From Nemophila menziesii (taxonomy: Eukaryota > Streptophyta > Magnoliopsida > Boraginales > Hydrophyllaceae), in the NCBI GenBank assembly GCA_029959085.1, contig JARWIR010000016.1:20035499-20099498 (forward strand): a stretch of DNA of 64,000 bases, given 5' to 3'. The notes under the pieces are model-generated. The model was not told where the DNA came from. It searched no databases and saw only the letters and a list, made by a program, of their open reading frames with translations. Of this stretch, positions 52,852 through 64,000 are shown piece by piece; the stretch's first letter is position 1; the number at the start of each line of letters is the position of its first letter. The position numbers were made by a program, and so were the translations under genes.

Positions 52852-54419
52852 TGGTGGGTCCTGGTGTGTCATAAAATAATGCAATAAAAGTAAAGGAATA
52901 AAGGATCCACAGACCGCAAGTGTACGGGTCGTTCCAAGTAATAGATAAGTAAATACGAGAAAATCGTCTCCACAAATATTTAAGTAGTTATTCTAATTTT
53001 ATGTTCAATATTAGAATAGATAGACTTAATTTTCTTAATTACAAAGATAACCAGCAAAGGAGTTTGTTTTCTAATTAACTAAATAATAAAGTAAAAATAA
53101 TAAATAATTATGCAAATAAGATAAGGAGATGCAAGTATGAATTTATCCTATTGAATTTATGATTCCTAAGAATAAGGGTGAATGGAAAATTTCACAATAG
53201 TCTGGACTCTATAATCTCCTAACCCCCGTCAGGGTGGACTTAGGAGCTACCCTACCGTATTACAAACCCCGTCAGGGCGATTATAAGCTACGTTCAGATG
53301 ATTAAGATCTATACCCAATTGGCTACGTAGTTAGTCAAGCCCATCAAGATCAATGACGAATACCACGCGTCTATATTCTAATTCTGTAATTAACCCCCCC
53401 CCCTTCCGGATGATCACCGCCACAAGTGAATAGCCTAATTACTAAAACTTACCCTTAATTCGCGACGTCAATGATAGTAAACAAGCACAAGAATATAGTC
53501 AATTGAAATTAAGAACCAATTCAATTAAATACTAAAATCCCAGATTCAGATTAAAACAAAAACGCAATAATCAATGGTTCATATAATTACAATCCTAAAG
53601 AGAAATTATGCATAATAAAACTCTTGAATAATTAGTTTAGAAATACCTTATAGACAAAATAGATCTAATACTAATTTACCCAAAGAATAAAGATGGAGAA
53701 GTGTAGAATTGATGTAGTTATGCTCTAACTCTTGCTTCATCCTCCTCTAGATCCACTTGATTGCTTCTATGATGATTTATGCATGTATATTAAGCGTATG
53801 CAGCCAAGGTATGATTTTATAAGGTTTAGAACTAATATATATATATATGTTCTAGTTCTAAATCTTGGAGTAGGGGTAAAGTAAAATAGTCCAAGCCCAA
53901 CTCAAATTCGTAACCTTAAAATATGAAAAAGGTAAGAAACGGTTGCTGTTTTGTTTTGGCCATAACTTCTTCGTTTCACCTCCGATTGTCTGTTTCTTTA
54001 TATCAAAACTGATCATCTTGGAAGGCTCTACACTGCAACTTTCGACCATTCTTCCAAATTCCCAACCAATCTTGATTTATGATCACTTTTGTGTACGTAG
54101 CTGGTGAAATTCAGATTTATTTGACAACTTTTCTTTTCCTAGTTTATCTTTTCCTTCTTCTATCTCCTGATTTCTTCAAGATCTTATTTCCTTATCTTCT
54201 TAGAATTGATTTGGCATCTAATTTATTTCTATATATCTTTAAAACTTCACATTAACACACAAATTAAACCAAATATGCTCTAAAAATAATAATTCATCAA
54301 ATCAAGACAAGAAATAGGAATATTACGAATGAAGCATAAAAGTCAATATAAAAAGACAATTTTATACCTAAAATGATGTTTCCTAAGGGATTATATTTAG
54401 AATAATTAGGGAGACATCA
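52852..54419 (-). repeat. 3' LTR of element U
   Basis: 1,568 bp, plus-strand TGGTGGGTCC ... GGGAGACATCA like T. The hairpin at 53216-53246 (CTCCTAA ... TTAGGAG) keeps pairing although its bases differ from T. Confidence 0.85.
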
Positions 54420-57345
54420 AGACCCCCAAGTCAAGCTTGTATCGACCCGATACAATAAAAAATAAGGACATAGGGAAGTCTCTAAAATATCAGCTAAGTC
54501 AATTAATCACATGGGAAAAGAAGACAACAGAATATATAGAATATTAAAAAACTACTCTAGAAAATTTCATGTAATAATATTTACAAACTACATACCTGCA
54601 CACTTGTCATATCTACAATCAACACGACTTGAATTCAAGGTTGGATTAGCTTCAGAATGTAAGAAGGAGAGGATCTTTACTCAGTTTACCAAGGAGGCTA
54701 TAGGTTGTTCATCTAACTTCACTAGTATCCAAAGAGCCACTTAACTACTCTCTAACGGCTCAATCACTTTTATATTACATAGCAAAGAATCATAAGGTCT
54801 TTAAGGCTGTAATGCTGGCTTAGGGACGGTATGATAAGTATATTTGAATAATTTAGAGTGATCTTTTGGCTCTCTCCTCACTAGCCATCAACTAATCGCC
54901 CTAGAGCTTGAGTTACTCTCATAGAATGTTCTCACTCAACCCAATAAATTCCTTGATGCACTAGTTAGCATCCCCAATAACCCAATTAAAGCATAAATAT
55001 GTTCACATAAAAATTCCTTTTTGCCGGTCCACATACATATTCTTTTCATATCAATTTTTATTCCTTTTTATAGCCATGACTCTCTTTTTGATATTGAGAT
55101 ATCATGCTATTTTTTCATAGATTTTTTCTTTTCTTATCATTCTTTTCATCATTTTTTCATTTACTCTTACCCCGGAAAAGGGTTACAATATTATAAACCT
55201 GTGAATCATCATCAAAATATAGAATAGAGCATAATAATAAGCTCAAAAATCACAACCCAGTAATATTTCCCATAATGGTGGACCCACCACCCTAAACTCA
55301 AGCTCTACAACAATTGTTTATGCATCGCGATTCAAGTGCGGGTCATATGGAAAAGTCCTATTATCTAAAGGGACATGGCTTATAATGTGGCTAATAAAAA
55401 GGCTTTAGAAAGTCTAGAAGGGGCTGAGAAGGATATTTAATATAATAAATGGATAGCAAGCTAAAAGGCAACAAGGGCTTATGAAAGAACCACCTTAATC
55501 ACTTTCTAAACTATGTAATTTCGTCATTCTCTTACCTTTAGCACGTTCATTAAATGGGTTTGTCAACTAGATTGGATCTCATGGACTACACACCACTCAA
55601 GGCTCCCTGAGATCGAACATACTTTCTATCGCATTGCTAACTAATCTTTGCTTTACTATCAATGTGTGTTTTCCTGCAAATACTCAAAGCATACAAAATA
55701 AAGGAGCTCATAAACATACTACTTTCTATCATTAACTTACTAAGCTTATGCTTTAAAGCTATTAATAAAACTCTACATCTAATCCATCTTTTAAAATTTC
55801 AAAATTTCAAATTTCTCTAAAAAACAGTAAATCACATAAAATGGAGATGAGGGACAACGAATCCCCATACCCCCAACTCAACAATGAGTCGTATCCCCAC
55901 GACTAGAAACATACTCAATAAAAAATAAAAACTAACACATATATTGCAAATAGAGAAATGGTAGAGAAGAAAGAAAACATACTCTTCGAGGCTATTTACC
56001 TCGCCTGATCAATACCCATAATAGTGTGCAGTGTTTTTCATGTATGTAGACTTCATGTATCACCAATTTCGCTTTCCCTTACATCCTCTTATGCTCCATA
56101 CCAATCAATCACACTCTAGAAATCTTTTGTGTTTACATTTTTCTAACTTTTTTCTCGAATTCATGTTGTGATTGCTACTAGGGACCTTAGAAGCTTCACT
56201 TGTTTTCTTCTTGCTCTCACCCAATTCTTTTCTAACTTGGATGAGAAGGATTTAATAAATTGAAGAAAGATTTCAAAAATTTTGGTCTTGATTTTTCAAT
56301 TCTAGGTGTTTTGGAATGATTTGAGTGGTTGAATCTTCTTTGTAATGATGTGGGGAAGGATTTGGATGTGAATTTATGGTGATTGGGTAGTGTTTTGATG
56401 TTTGGTGAAGATTTGATGAAGCTTTCATGGTGTTTCATGGATTTTGGGTGCTTTAAGAAGAAATAGAGGTTTAAGGATTAAAAATTCGTAACTAATACTA
56501 ACCTTCTCTTTAAACCCTTCTTATAACTTTTGTAATTGGATCTGGCGGCGGGTTGCGGTGCACCGAAGCAATGGTGCGGTGTACCGGACTCGAGGGTTTC
56601 AGAACGTGGTTGCGAGTTGTCGACACGGTTTTGCATAAGAGGTCTCGAAAATGTACATGATTTCCCAACCGTTGTCATGGTTTTGGCCGTGCGGTGCACC
56701 AGAGCTACCGTGCGGTGTACCGCACGAAGTCTCTGGATGCCACAAAAAAAATACGTTTTATATTTTACCTCCAAATCAGGTTTTCTCCACTCCATTGGAT
56801 AGATCTTGAAAAAAATATGCGGTTTAGACTCGAGAAAAAGTGAATTCCGATACCCGAGTACAAAGTTATGCCAGTTCAAAGTTTTGGCTAATTTCCATCA
56901 CTGATAGGTGCGGTGCACCGCGAATACCTGCGGTGTACTGGAAAATAGTTCTGTCCAGGCTTTTTTAACTCCAAAATTCTCCAGATTTTCACCCTAAACT
57001 CGAACCCTTGCATACCTACACATAAAAAACACTCATACCTTCCTCATTACTACAATATGCACTGAAAAAAACGTAAACTAACTAATACACACTAAGAAAA
57101 CTAAACTATTAAAGAAATTAAAACTTGGGGTGTCTCCCAAGAGCACTTTTATTTAAAGACATTTAAAGTTTGATGGGATACCTCCATTATCCCTTGAGTA
57201 TGTAGCCTCCCTATCATTGGGTGAGGCTATTAATGTCTACAATTCGCAACCTCTGGTCTCTCGAAGGTTGTATCTTTATTAATTTTTTTGTCACCACTCG
57301 AGTAACAACAAATGGCCCCATCCTTACATTTTACTTGTTACAACG
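54420..57345 (-). other. Non-coding interior of element U
   Basis: No gene. It matches 16642-19308 in landmark order. The frames listed by composition alone (for example 56478-56879) overlap the palindrome cluster and show no domain. Confidence 0.6.
56550..56945. repeat. Cluster of CGGTGYACCG palindromes in element U
   Basis: CGGTGCACCG at 56556-56565 and 56911-56920, CGGTGTACCG at 56577-56586 and 56713-56722, CGGTGCACCA at 56692, CGGTGTACTG at 56931. Same position in the interior as the T cluster, but TATA in the middle of the word is mostly replaced by TGCA or TGTA. Confidence 0.8.
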
Positions 57346-58305
57346 TTCATGATTGAATGAATCTAAGGCTTCTCCAACTCCCACTTTCAATAAATACTCA
57401 GTCACTTCTGCTCATGGTCTTTTTCCTTTTGAAGATCCATTTCTTTTTTGCAGTTTGACTGGTGCGTTACAATATCTAACCATTTCAAGACCTGCTGTAA
57501 ATAAAATTTGCCAGTCTATGCACCATCCCACTAATGTTGATTATAGATCGTTAAAGAAATTACTACGCTACATTAAGGGAACTATACACTATGGTTTACA
57601 TTTCACACCATCTAAATTAACCTTAATACCCACTCTGATTCTGATTGGGCGAGTTGCTTAGTTGTCGGCGTTCAGTCACAAGTTATTGTATATATTCAGG
57701 TGTTAATTTAGTGTCATGGGGCTCTAAGAAACAATCGATAGTCTGATGTTCATCGACTAGGGCTGAATATAGAGCCCTAACTTATGTTGCAGCTGAGTTT
57801 AAGTGGTTTTCTTTCTTGTTGAAGAGTCTATATATTCATGTCATCACTCCAACCATAGCGTGTGATAATGTCTTCTCAATTTCTCTTGCTTCAAATCCTG
57901 CATTTCATACTAGAACACGTCATACTGATGTTGACTTTCACTTTGTTTGCGAGCAGGTCAAGTCCAAGCTACTCCAACTATATCATGTTCCCTCTCATCT
58001 CCAACTAGCTGACATTCTCATAAAGGGTTTTGCTTCTTCTCTCTTTGATTCTCTTGTGGCCAAGCTTCCACTCTTCACCGTGCTCAGCTTGATGGGGGAT
58101 GATAAGATAAGGAATGCTGCACCTCAACCACAACAGATTATAGCTACTCAAGTTGTTATACAAAAGGACAAAACAGTTAAATGAATCGTTAGGGAGTATA
58201 TATGTAGGTATTGTATGTATACATTAGCTGCTATAGTTTAAGCTTCTCCCTTATGTAATTTACACTTTGAAATATATAAAATACATTCTTTTCTCTACTT
58301 TTAAT
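57346..58305 (+). pseudogene. Copia D: RT end, RNase H and 3' LTR
   Basis: 57353-57661 holds the end of the reverse transcriptase (LTGALQYLTISRPAVNKICQ, LKKLLRYIKGTIHYGLHFTP). A broken RNase H follows (VSWGSKKQS near 57710, AEYRALTYVAAEFKWF, then TIACDNVFSISLASNP, TRHTDVDFHFVCEQV, LADILIKGF). A GATGGGGGA polypurine tract (58091-58099) precedes the LTR, which starts TGATAAGATAA at 58100 and ends near 58305. It is of the same lineage as Copia A. The 5' three quarters are gone, replaced by element U. Confidence 0.8.
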
Positions 58306-58393
58306 GTAAGGGACGCCGCCATACTTATATGTTTAGTGGCATAACACGACAAGTCATTCTCCTTGGAAGGAATCACATGAAGAGATGGACCAC
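58306..58393. other. Anciently duplicated segment, second copy, left part
   Basis: Matches 9970-10053 (GGGACGCC, GTTTAGTGGCATRACACG, TTCTCCTTGGAAGGA). It ends in ACCAC, the left target duplication of the solo LTR. Confidence 0.7.
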
Positions 58394-59882
58394 TGGTGTC
58401 ATTTGGGGTGGGATAAAATATTGATAAATAAAGATGCAGTTAACACCCTAACTGAACACGTTACTCACTACAAGTATCACAGGTCATATGTAAGTTTTAA
58501 TGATAAGTTAGATTCGTGGTAGGGACTTAATGTATTATACGAATGGATTAAAGAAAAGCGCAGTAAGAATTAGTTCAAGGAATTAAAGACAGTAAAAGTA
58601 ATTATAATTAATTGGGTAAAGAATAATGATTAGACTAAACTAATGCAAATAAAATAAATATGTAAGAATAAGATGAGAAATATAACTCAGGCTTGCTTGT
58701 ATGCACTTATCCTTCTATTTCTTCTACTAGTTATAAGGGTGATTAAAGCTCTTAAAGTAATTAGCCAGGATTCTATATTCCTCCTAACCCCCTTCCGGGA
58801 GGACTTAGGTAGCGACCTAACAATTACCAGGGGACTTGGGTAAGGAGACCCTGCCCAATGATCGGTAATTAATCTCAAACCCTAATGACTATCTAGTTAG
58901 GCAAGCCCGCCAGGATCACTACTGCATACTTGACGTTTATGTGGTGTTTCAACAATCAGACACCCCTTCCGGGTGACCATCCAACTGCTATTAATGGGGG
59001 AGTCTATACTCGTGCACTAGCAAGAACTACGGTCAATACATCAAAGCACATAAAACAAATATAAAGGTTAAGAAGCTCAATCGATTTAAAAAGGTTTTTC
59101 CCAATCAAATTTAGATAGAAGAAAATAGAATTCCAAGATTACACATATACAAAACCCAAGCTATGGGAAAGTAAGTTCATGCTAACAAGAAATGAACTAA
59201 AATAAAGATACATATGGTCAACTTGCTTCTCTTGATGATTTCTAAGAGTAATAAATTGAGGAATAGGCAAGGACATGTTTACGATGATCAGAGGGTGTAT
59301 TTATAAGTGTTTTATAACCCTAGGTCAAAATCTTGGAGTAGAAGGCAAGTAATTTGAGTCAAAATCCAACTCAAATTCGTTTCCTAGTATATAGGACAAG
59401 ATAAACACTACTCACTGTTTTGGTCATATCTCCTTCGTTACTGGGCCGATTTCCCCCCCACTTTATCTCAAAACAATTGAAGCAAAAAGATCTATCTAAC
59501 TAGTTAAAGGCTCATCCAAAACACATCCTATTTGAAATTATCTTCACTTTAGTTGACGTAGCTGCAAAAGTTTCTAAATTTATTTGGCAGCTTTTCCTTT
59601 CCTAATTCAACTCTACTTCCTTTTATCTCTTGATTACTCATGGATCTTCTTTCCTTAATTCCTTAGAATTTATTTTGAATCTAATTATATTCCATAAACC
59701 TTAAGAGCTTCACATTAACACACAAATTAAACCAAATATGCTATAAAAGTAATAAATCATCAAATCAAGACATGAATTAAGAATTTATCTAAATACACGG
59801 AAAAATCCCTTAATAATTAATCAGTTATACCTAAAATGATGTCTCCAACCTACATTAATATATCACAAAATAGGAGACATCA
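58394..59882 (-). mobile_element. Solo LTR, Athila/Tat-like family (S)
   Basis: 1,489 bp, plus-strand TGGTGTCATT ... GGAGACATCA, related to the LTRs of T and U along its length. Flanking 5-mers are ACCAC (58389-58393) and ACCAA (59883-59887). The empty site ACCACTAACG is kept at about 10050. Internal DNA and the partner LTR are absent, as after recombination between LTRs. It keeps the covarying hairpin (58781-58809) and a second one, CACCCCTTCCGGGTG, near 58961. Confidence 0.85.
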
Positions 59883-60455
59883 ACCAATAACGTGAATTTT
59901 AGAAAAATCGTAATTTTGAGAACCCGCCTACAGAAGACCAGCAAATACTCGCTCTGGAGATTCATGTAACTGAGTGAGGTAATTCACGATATCAAGTTGA
60001 AGTAGTTTTGCGTTTGTCAGAGACATGAGATCAACGGAGTTTGAGGTTTTTTCAAGGCGATCCCGAGAAGAACCAAATAAGTATTTACATAATCAATTTT
60101 GAAGGATAAAACCCCCGTTTCTTGGTAGATTTTGAGTGAATAACCATGTGGGAAGTAGCTATATATAAAACAGATAGATACGAAAAATTTAAGAGAAAAT
60201 TAAGTTTTCTCTACTTTTAATATCGACAACTCTTTATCTTTGTCTACAATTATATAAAATGAGCCATTATAATGGAATGGAAAGAAAAATATGAATGATG
60301 AAACAAACGGAGTTGATGCTTTTATAAATAATTAAAAGGGGTGGAGAAAATATGTCTAGTAGAAGAAATGACCGAGGAAGCTATTTACAAACCAAATATT
60401 TGTTTATTGTTGTGCTCCAGGTAATCTTGGGTTATGTGATATCTATCTTTTCATT
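59883..60455. other. Anciently duplicated segment, second copy, right part
   Basis: Collinear with 10054-10183 and 29494-29940. It preserves the uninterrupted target sites of Copia A (near 60019) and of the hAT element (near 60439). No gene recognised. Confidence 0.65.
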
Positions 60456-61636
60456 TCCAACAACATTATGTCAGAATTTGCCTACTTAATTTTCAAATTT
60501 AGTGGAATTCATTGGAAAAACAAAATTTCATTGAATTACATGGGAGAAGATGTTTATCGCGAAAGTGTTAGGCGGAATGGGATCAAGTACTTTAAAAGGA
60601 TGAATACGATACTTTTGGCGACACGTTCATGGAGAATTATGCAAAACCTGAATTCATTAGGGCAAAGGTTCTTAAAGTTTTTACTACCCAAAAGGGTAAT
60701 TTATCGATGTAATATTATGACAAAGTAGATCATGGTCATGGGAAAGTGTTCTTGAAGGGAGGGGTCTGATTTTATAAGAAGAAATGGTGCAAATAGGAAT
60801 TGGTCAAACCACAATCATTTGGAATCACGAGTGTCTTAGGAGGGAATGGAAACTGGAGCAGCCACCCAGTCAAATCTTGACGTGGTATGACAACTTATGA
60901 GAGAAGACGAGGATCTTTGTAATACAAAAAAACTAGACACGGTGTTCCCTGATCCAGTTTAAGATAGAGATTTCTAGAATGTCAATACTTCAAAGACAGG
61001 AATAAGATATGCTCATATGGACACAATCACGACTAGAAGAATACACGACTAAAACAGGATATACAGCTCTCGCAAACAAAATGATAAACAGGAGGGCACA
61101 ATCGTCAAAGAAAACTGAAACATGTCACCCAGGATATCCGGGATAAAATATAGAAATCTAATTTATCGAGTTATGATAGCATGCGATGCCTCTTTAAACA
61201 CTAATGCTGACCCATGATGTATTGGTATTGTGAAAATTGGCAATAGGAAGATGTGGTTGCATGCATCCTATGTGTCCTCGGCTACAGAAGACGAAGCGCG
61301 TGCGGTTCTCGAAGTGGTAGTGAAGATGTGTCGGATTGTAAGATGATTATTTTCTCAAATAATCTTGAGATTATTCAAAATTTCAGGTCGTCGTCAGTAG
61401 TATGACTGTCAGTTCAGCCATATCTAAAAAAGATAGGAAAGAAGTTGGAGGATATAGGCGACATGTCTTTCCGTCATCTACCTAAATGTTTCAATAGACA
61501 AACTGGCCGAATATGAAATGCTAAACGCAAGACTCGGGGGAAGTTGAGTTCACCAACAGGTGGAGGCCCATTTTTTAAATTAGAGATAGGATGATGTGTT
61601 TGGCCAACTTTTATTAGTTCCTGTCAAAAAAAATCT
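60456..61636 (+). pseudogene. LINE 3' remnant, second copy
   Basis: Homologous to 33928-35613 but with further deletions: RESVRRNGIKYF near 60560, RLEEYTTKTGYTALANKMI near 61030, and an RNase H end near 61450-61500 that still reads FRHLPKCFNRQTGR. About 450 bp present in the first copy (roughly 34660-35130) are missing here. It ends in CCTGTCAAAAAAAATC at 61636, equivalent to the tail of copy 1. Confidence 0.7.
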
Positions 61637-61895
61637 TACTTTATTTTATCGCGGCTGATCTTGCTTGAAAATAGAAGTCTTTGTATCGAAAAATTTATGC
61701 TAAAAATATAAAAATTGTCATGGTTAAGTTATACTTTTTCGAAATTATTTTTTTAGATCATTTTATTATTAGATATTTCATAAATTATAAAGATAATTTT
61801 GACATTAAAATATATTATATTTGAATATTTAAATTCTTTTAAAAACTTTGTTAAATAACTAACTGAATTAATAAAATGTCGGGTGAATTATATAT
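61637..61895 (+). other. Array-unit backbone
   Basis: 61637-61790 matches 35614-35778, and 61791-61890 matches 38026-38125. It therefore preserves the empty site of M1. No gene. Confidence 0.65.
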
Positions 61896-61994
61896 AGGGT
61901 CTTGGAGAACATCTTTCTTCTCTATAGAGTAGTTTCAAAAAAGCTATTCTTCTTAGGGACCTCATTTTTTACAATAGTCTTTCCTACCCTTACT

Positions 61995-62442
61995 CTATGT
62001 TGTAGATATCGCCGCCTAGGCGCGTCTAGGTGCTGTCTAGGCGTCAACTCCCCCTCAACCGCTTACGCCTAGTAAAAATGCTAGGCATTTTTGCCCAACG
62101 CCTTAGTCGCCGTGGAAGAGGCGCCTAACCCGCCTAGGCACCGATCAATGGTAAAAACTTGCCGCCTAGGCCCTCCATTAAATTTATTTTACTCTCGCAA
62201 ATTCTTGAATTGATATTATAACTCTAATTTTAGTATTTTTCATATTCAATATAGTGGTGTTAGATGAATTTTATGACTTAAATAGATAAAATTATCATAA
62301 TTATACACGCGTATTACTAAATATATAAAATTACATAGCAGGATTCAAAACCGCGTAATCCCGCCTAGGCCCCGCGTAGTCCCTCCTAGGCGCTAGGCCC
62401 CAGTAGACCGCCTAGGCCGCGGAACCAAGATCTACAGCATAG
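61995..62442. mobile_element. hAT-type MITE rich in GCCTAGGC palindromes
   Basis: 448 bp with inverted ends CTATGTTGTAGAT and ATCTACAGCATAG (one mismatch). A perfect 8-bp duplication CCCTTACT flanks it (61987-61994, 62443-62450). Both subterminal regions are packed with CCGCCTAGGC / GCCTAGGCG words (at least eight GCCTAGGC-type palindromes), and the centre is AT-rich. No coding capacity. Confidence 0.88.
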
Positions 62443-62584
62443 CCCTTACTATCACTAAAATACAAAAAAGTGTGATGTCACTATTTCTCTCTTCTCTATC
62501 TACCACTACCCACCTACATCCAACCACCTACCACCGACCTCCGACCACCGACCTCCGACCTCCGACCACCAGTCACCGGAAAAA

Positions 62585-62790
62585 ACATAGAGTATCGGAA
62601 AAACATAGAGTACTCTATATATTTGCCGAGTACTCTATAAATTTGCAGAGTAATCTCTAAATTTTTTCGAATGCACTAATAAAATCACAGAGTACTCTAA
62701 GAAAAACTCAGAGTACTCTAAGAAAAATCTCGGAGTACTCTAAGAAAATCTCGGAATACTCTAAAAATTGGTGAGTATTCTATTCATTTG
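62585..62790. repeat. Minisatellite with AGAGTACTCTA core
   Basis: About nine units of 17-22 bp built on the palindrome (T)AGAGTACTCTA, e.g. near 62608, 62627, 62687, 62708, 62730 and 62750. The unit is typically AATCTCGGAGTACTCTAAGA. Two more units sit at 62946-62990, separated by AT-rich DNA. Confidence 0.85.
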
Positions 62791-62917
62791 ATGAGTATTA
62801 TTAAAAAACAAAGAATACATAGTCAAAAAAAATCTTTATTCATCTTTATTACACAATTTTGAATAAATTATAAATTAATATACTATTAAAAATAATAAAA
62901 TAAGTAACCTAACTACC

Positions 62918-63430
62918 TTGACCAAATCTGGTCAAACCAGATCTGAAAAATCTCGGAGTAGTCTAAGAAAATCTCGGAGTACTCTAAAAATCCAGCAGGT
63001 GCGTTTCCATGGCGAACCAGCGAGGATGGCGGTTTTCGTTCCATCGAAGAAGAAGAACCACCAGATCTGGTGGTGTTATGTTGGTGGTGGCCCTCGGTTT
63101 GTTACTCCAGCAAAGATGAAAGGAGCTAGATGTGTTGCGAGCTTGCTCCGATCTCCGACGAACATAGAAGGATGTGGTGTTATGGTGGTGGTGGTGCAGC
63201 CATGGATCGAGTTTGCAGCCATGTCAGCTCCAAATCTTTGAAGAGAAAGACTAAAAAGGTTTAGTGAAAAGAGAGGAGAGAGGGAGAGCCACGGAGGAGG
63301 ATAGGTGATGGTGTTGGTGGTGTAGCCATTTTGGTGGTGGTTGTGTTATGGTGGTGGTGGCAGATGGGGATTTCACGTCGGAAGAGGGGAGTGAGGAGGA
63401 GAGGGAGGTGAGAGAATAGATCAGAAATTA
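62918..63430 (+). other. G-rich block with a doubtful 107-codon frame
   Basis: The frame 62918-63241 starts inside the minisatellite and runs through GGTGGT-rich DNA. It shows no domain, and a similar GTGGTGGTGG bias continues past its stop. It may be a decayed, captured fragment; I do not call a gene. Confidence 0.35.
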
Positions 63431-63597
63431 TAATGGTAGGGGTTCTAAATTAGTATATATAGAAGACAAAAAACAAAAGAGGGTATTAAGGTAATTGGGG
63501 TTTTAGGTTTCATGTGTTAAAAAAATTTTGAAATCTTTAGTAAGAAGAGGCTCTATGCGGGGTCCCCATCTTGAAAAGGGGGTGTGTTCAAGACCCT

Positions 63598-64000
63598 AAG
63601 TGGCATTTACTCTAAAATGTCCAAATATGAATTTTAAAAATTGTATAGTCTAAAAATAACACACTATAAAAATGTTGCACAAAAATACATTTAGCGATTC
63701 GTAATGTCCTATTTTTTTATTCTTTTTTACTTGTTCAAGAAAAAATAACGTCATATTTCTGGTATCTGCTCAAAAATCTTTGATATTAGGTTGTACATAA
63801 CATTCGGGAAGCTGATATGAATAGTGATCAATGAAAATTGCAGACGGCTTTCAATACATTAACTTAGTGAGCCCTAGAGGGTTGAATAGATAGCTTACCT
63901 ATGGTTACATTGGTGGATATCAATGCTTCAAAAATAAGTCCAATAACAATAAAGAAATTTTAAACATAGACACCAACAAAGTTATTATAAATTGAGGTAT
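63598..64000 (+). promoter_or_regulatory. Promoter of a fifth arabinogalactan peptide gene (gene outside window)
   Basis: Collinear with 40680-41068 almost base for base (GGTATCTGCTCAAAAATCTT, TTAGTGAGCCCTAGAGGG, AACATAGACACCAACAAAG). It includes TATAAATT at 63986-63993. By the spacing of copy 3, the ATG is expected about 43 bp past the right edge. Confidence 0.75.

Larger units (their letters stand above)
52852..57345 (-). mobile_element. Athila/Tat-like element U (older, 5'-truncated)
   Basis: A minus-strand relative of T: the 3' LTR is 52852-54419 and a polypurine tract follows on the plus side (AGACCCCCAAGTC, 54420). The interior is collinear with the non-coding interior of T. It breaks off near 57345, where plus-strand Copia D begins, so its gag-like ORF, primer site and 5' LTR are missing. 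No target duplication can be checked. Confidence 0.8.
61896..63597. mobile_element. Composite element with AGGGTCTTG inverted ends
   Basis: The left end AGGGTCTTGGAGAACATC and the inverted right end AGGGTCTTGAACACACCC share the first nine bases. Further in, both have a CTTCTT..CTATAGAG-like stretch. It replaces backbone that is continuous around 38125 and 40670 in the other unit. No target duplication is evident, so class is unknown. The interior holds a nested hAT MITE, a GAGTACTC minisatellite and a GT/GG-rich block. Confidence 0.5.

Noticed and set aside
62585..62790. CRISPR-like regular repeats
   Set aside because: Short palindromic minisatellite with similar spacers in a plant genome; no unique spacers.
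63598..64000. Complete fifth peptide gene
   Set aside because: Only the promoter is inside the window; the coding start would fall past the right edge.

Overview
The window looks like nuclear DNA of a flowering plant, most likely a eudicot. It is very AT-rich. It holds small host genes with plant signatures and a dense, nested load of plant transposons: CACTA, hAT, Mutator-like, Stowaway-like, Copia, LINE and an Athila/Tat-like LTR family. Nothing suggests a prokaryotic or organellar source.

The backbone is a tandem array of one small gene, an arabinogalactan peptide (short GPI-anchored cell-wall peptide with two APSP motifs). The copies are: a 3' fragment cut by a CACTA transposon end (150-229), three intact genes (5767-6006, 41109-41345, 47521-47757), and the promoter of a fifth copy that reaches the right edge (63598-64000). 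Conserved flanks mark the old repeat unit: a 5' block ending in TATAAATT and a 3' block ending in a shared 'TAGCYCYACTACGTTCCC'-like stretch. A LINE 3' end lies at the same place upstream of copies 3 and 5 (33928-35613 and 60456-61636), so those units were duplicated after the LINE inserted.

Region by region. 1-10183: broken first copy, Stowaway-like MITE, foldback element with CCACCA arms, C-rich tracts, second gene, then low-complexity DNA. 10184-29493: a nest of three LTR elements, in which a plus-strand Copia has a minus-strand Copia in its 5' LTR, and that one has a young 7.5-kb non-autonomous LTR element in its gag. 29949-33919: a complete hAT element with perfect 8-bp target duplications and a transposase gene broken by one stop codon. 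33928-35613: LINE remnant. 35779-50741: two Mutator-like elements with host-like exons, more foldback elements, and a recent 6.4-kb tandem duplication that doubled the gene together with a hAT-like element carrying a multi-exon MLO gene fragment. 51842-61636: (GA)49, decayed Copia copies, an older relative of the young LTR element, a solo LTR and the second LINE copy. 61896-64000: a composite element with a nested hAT MITE and a GAGTACTC minisatellite, then the fifth promoter.

The only genes likely to work are the three arabinogalactan peptide genes. Everything else with coding similarity is transposon-derived or a captured, broken host fragment. The unexplained structure worth most attention: palindrome arrays (CGGTRYACCG) inside the Athila-like elements, covarying hairpins in their LTRs, and covarying ATGGGA/TCCCAT hairpins in the Mutator-like elements. 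All comparisons were made by eye; no alignment or database search was run.
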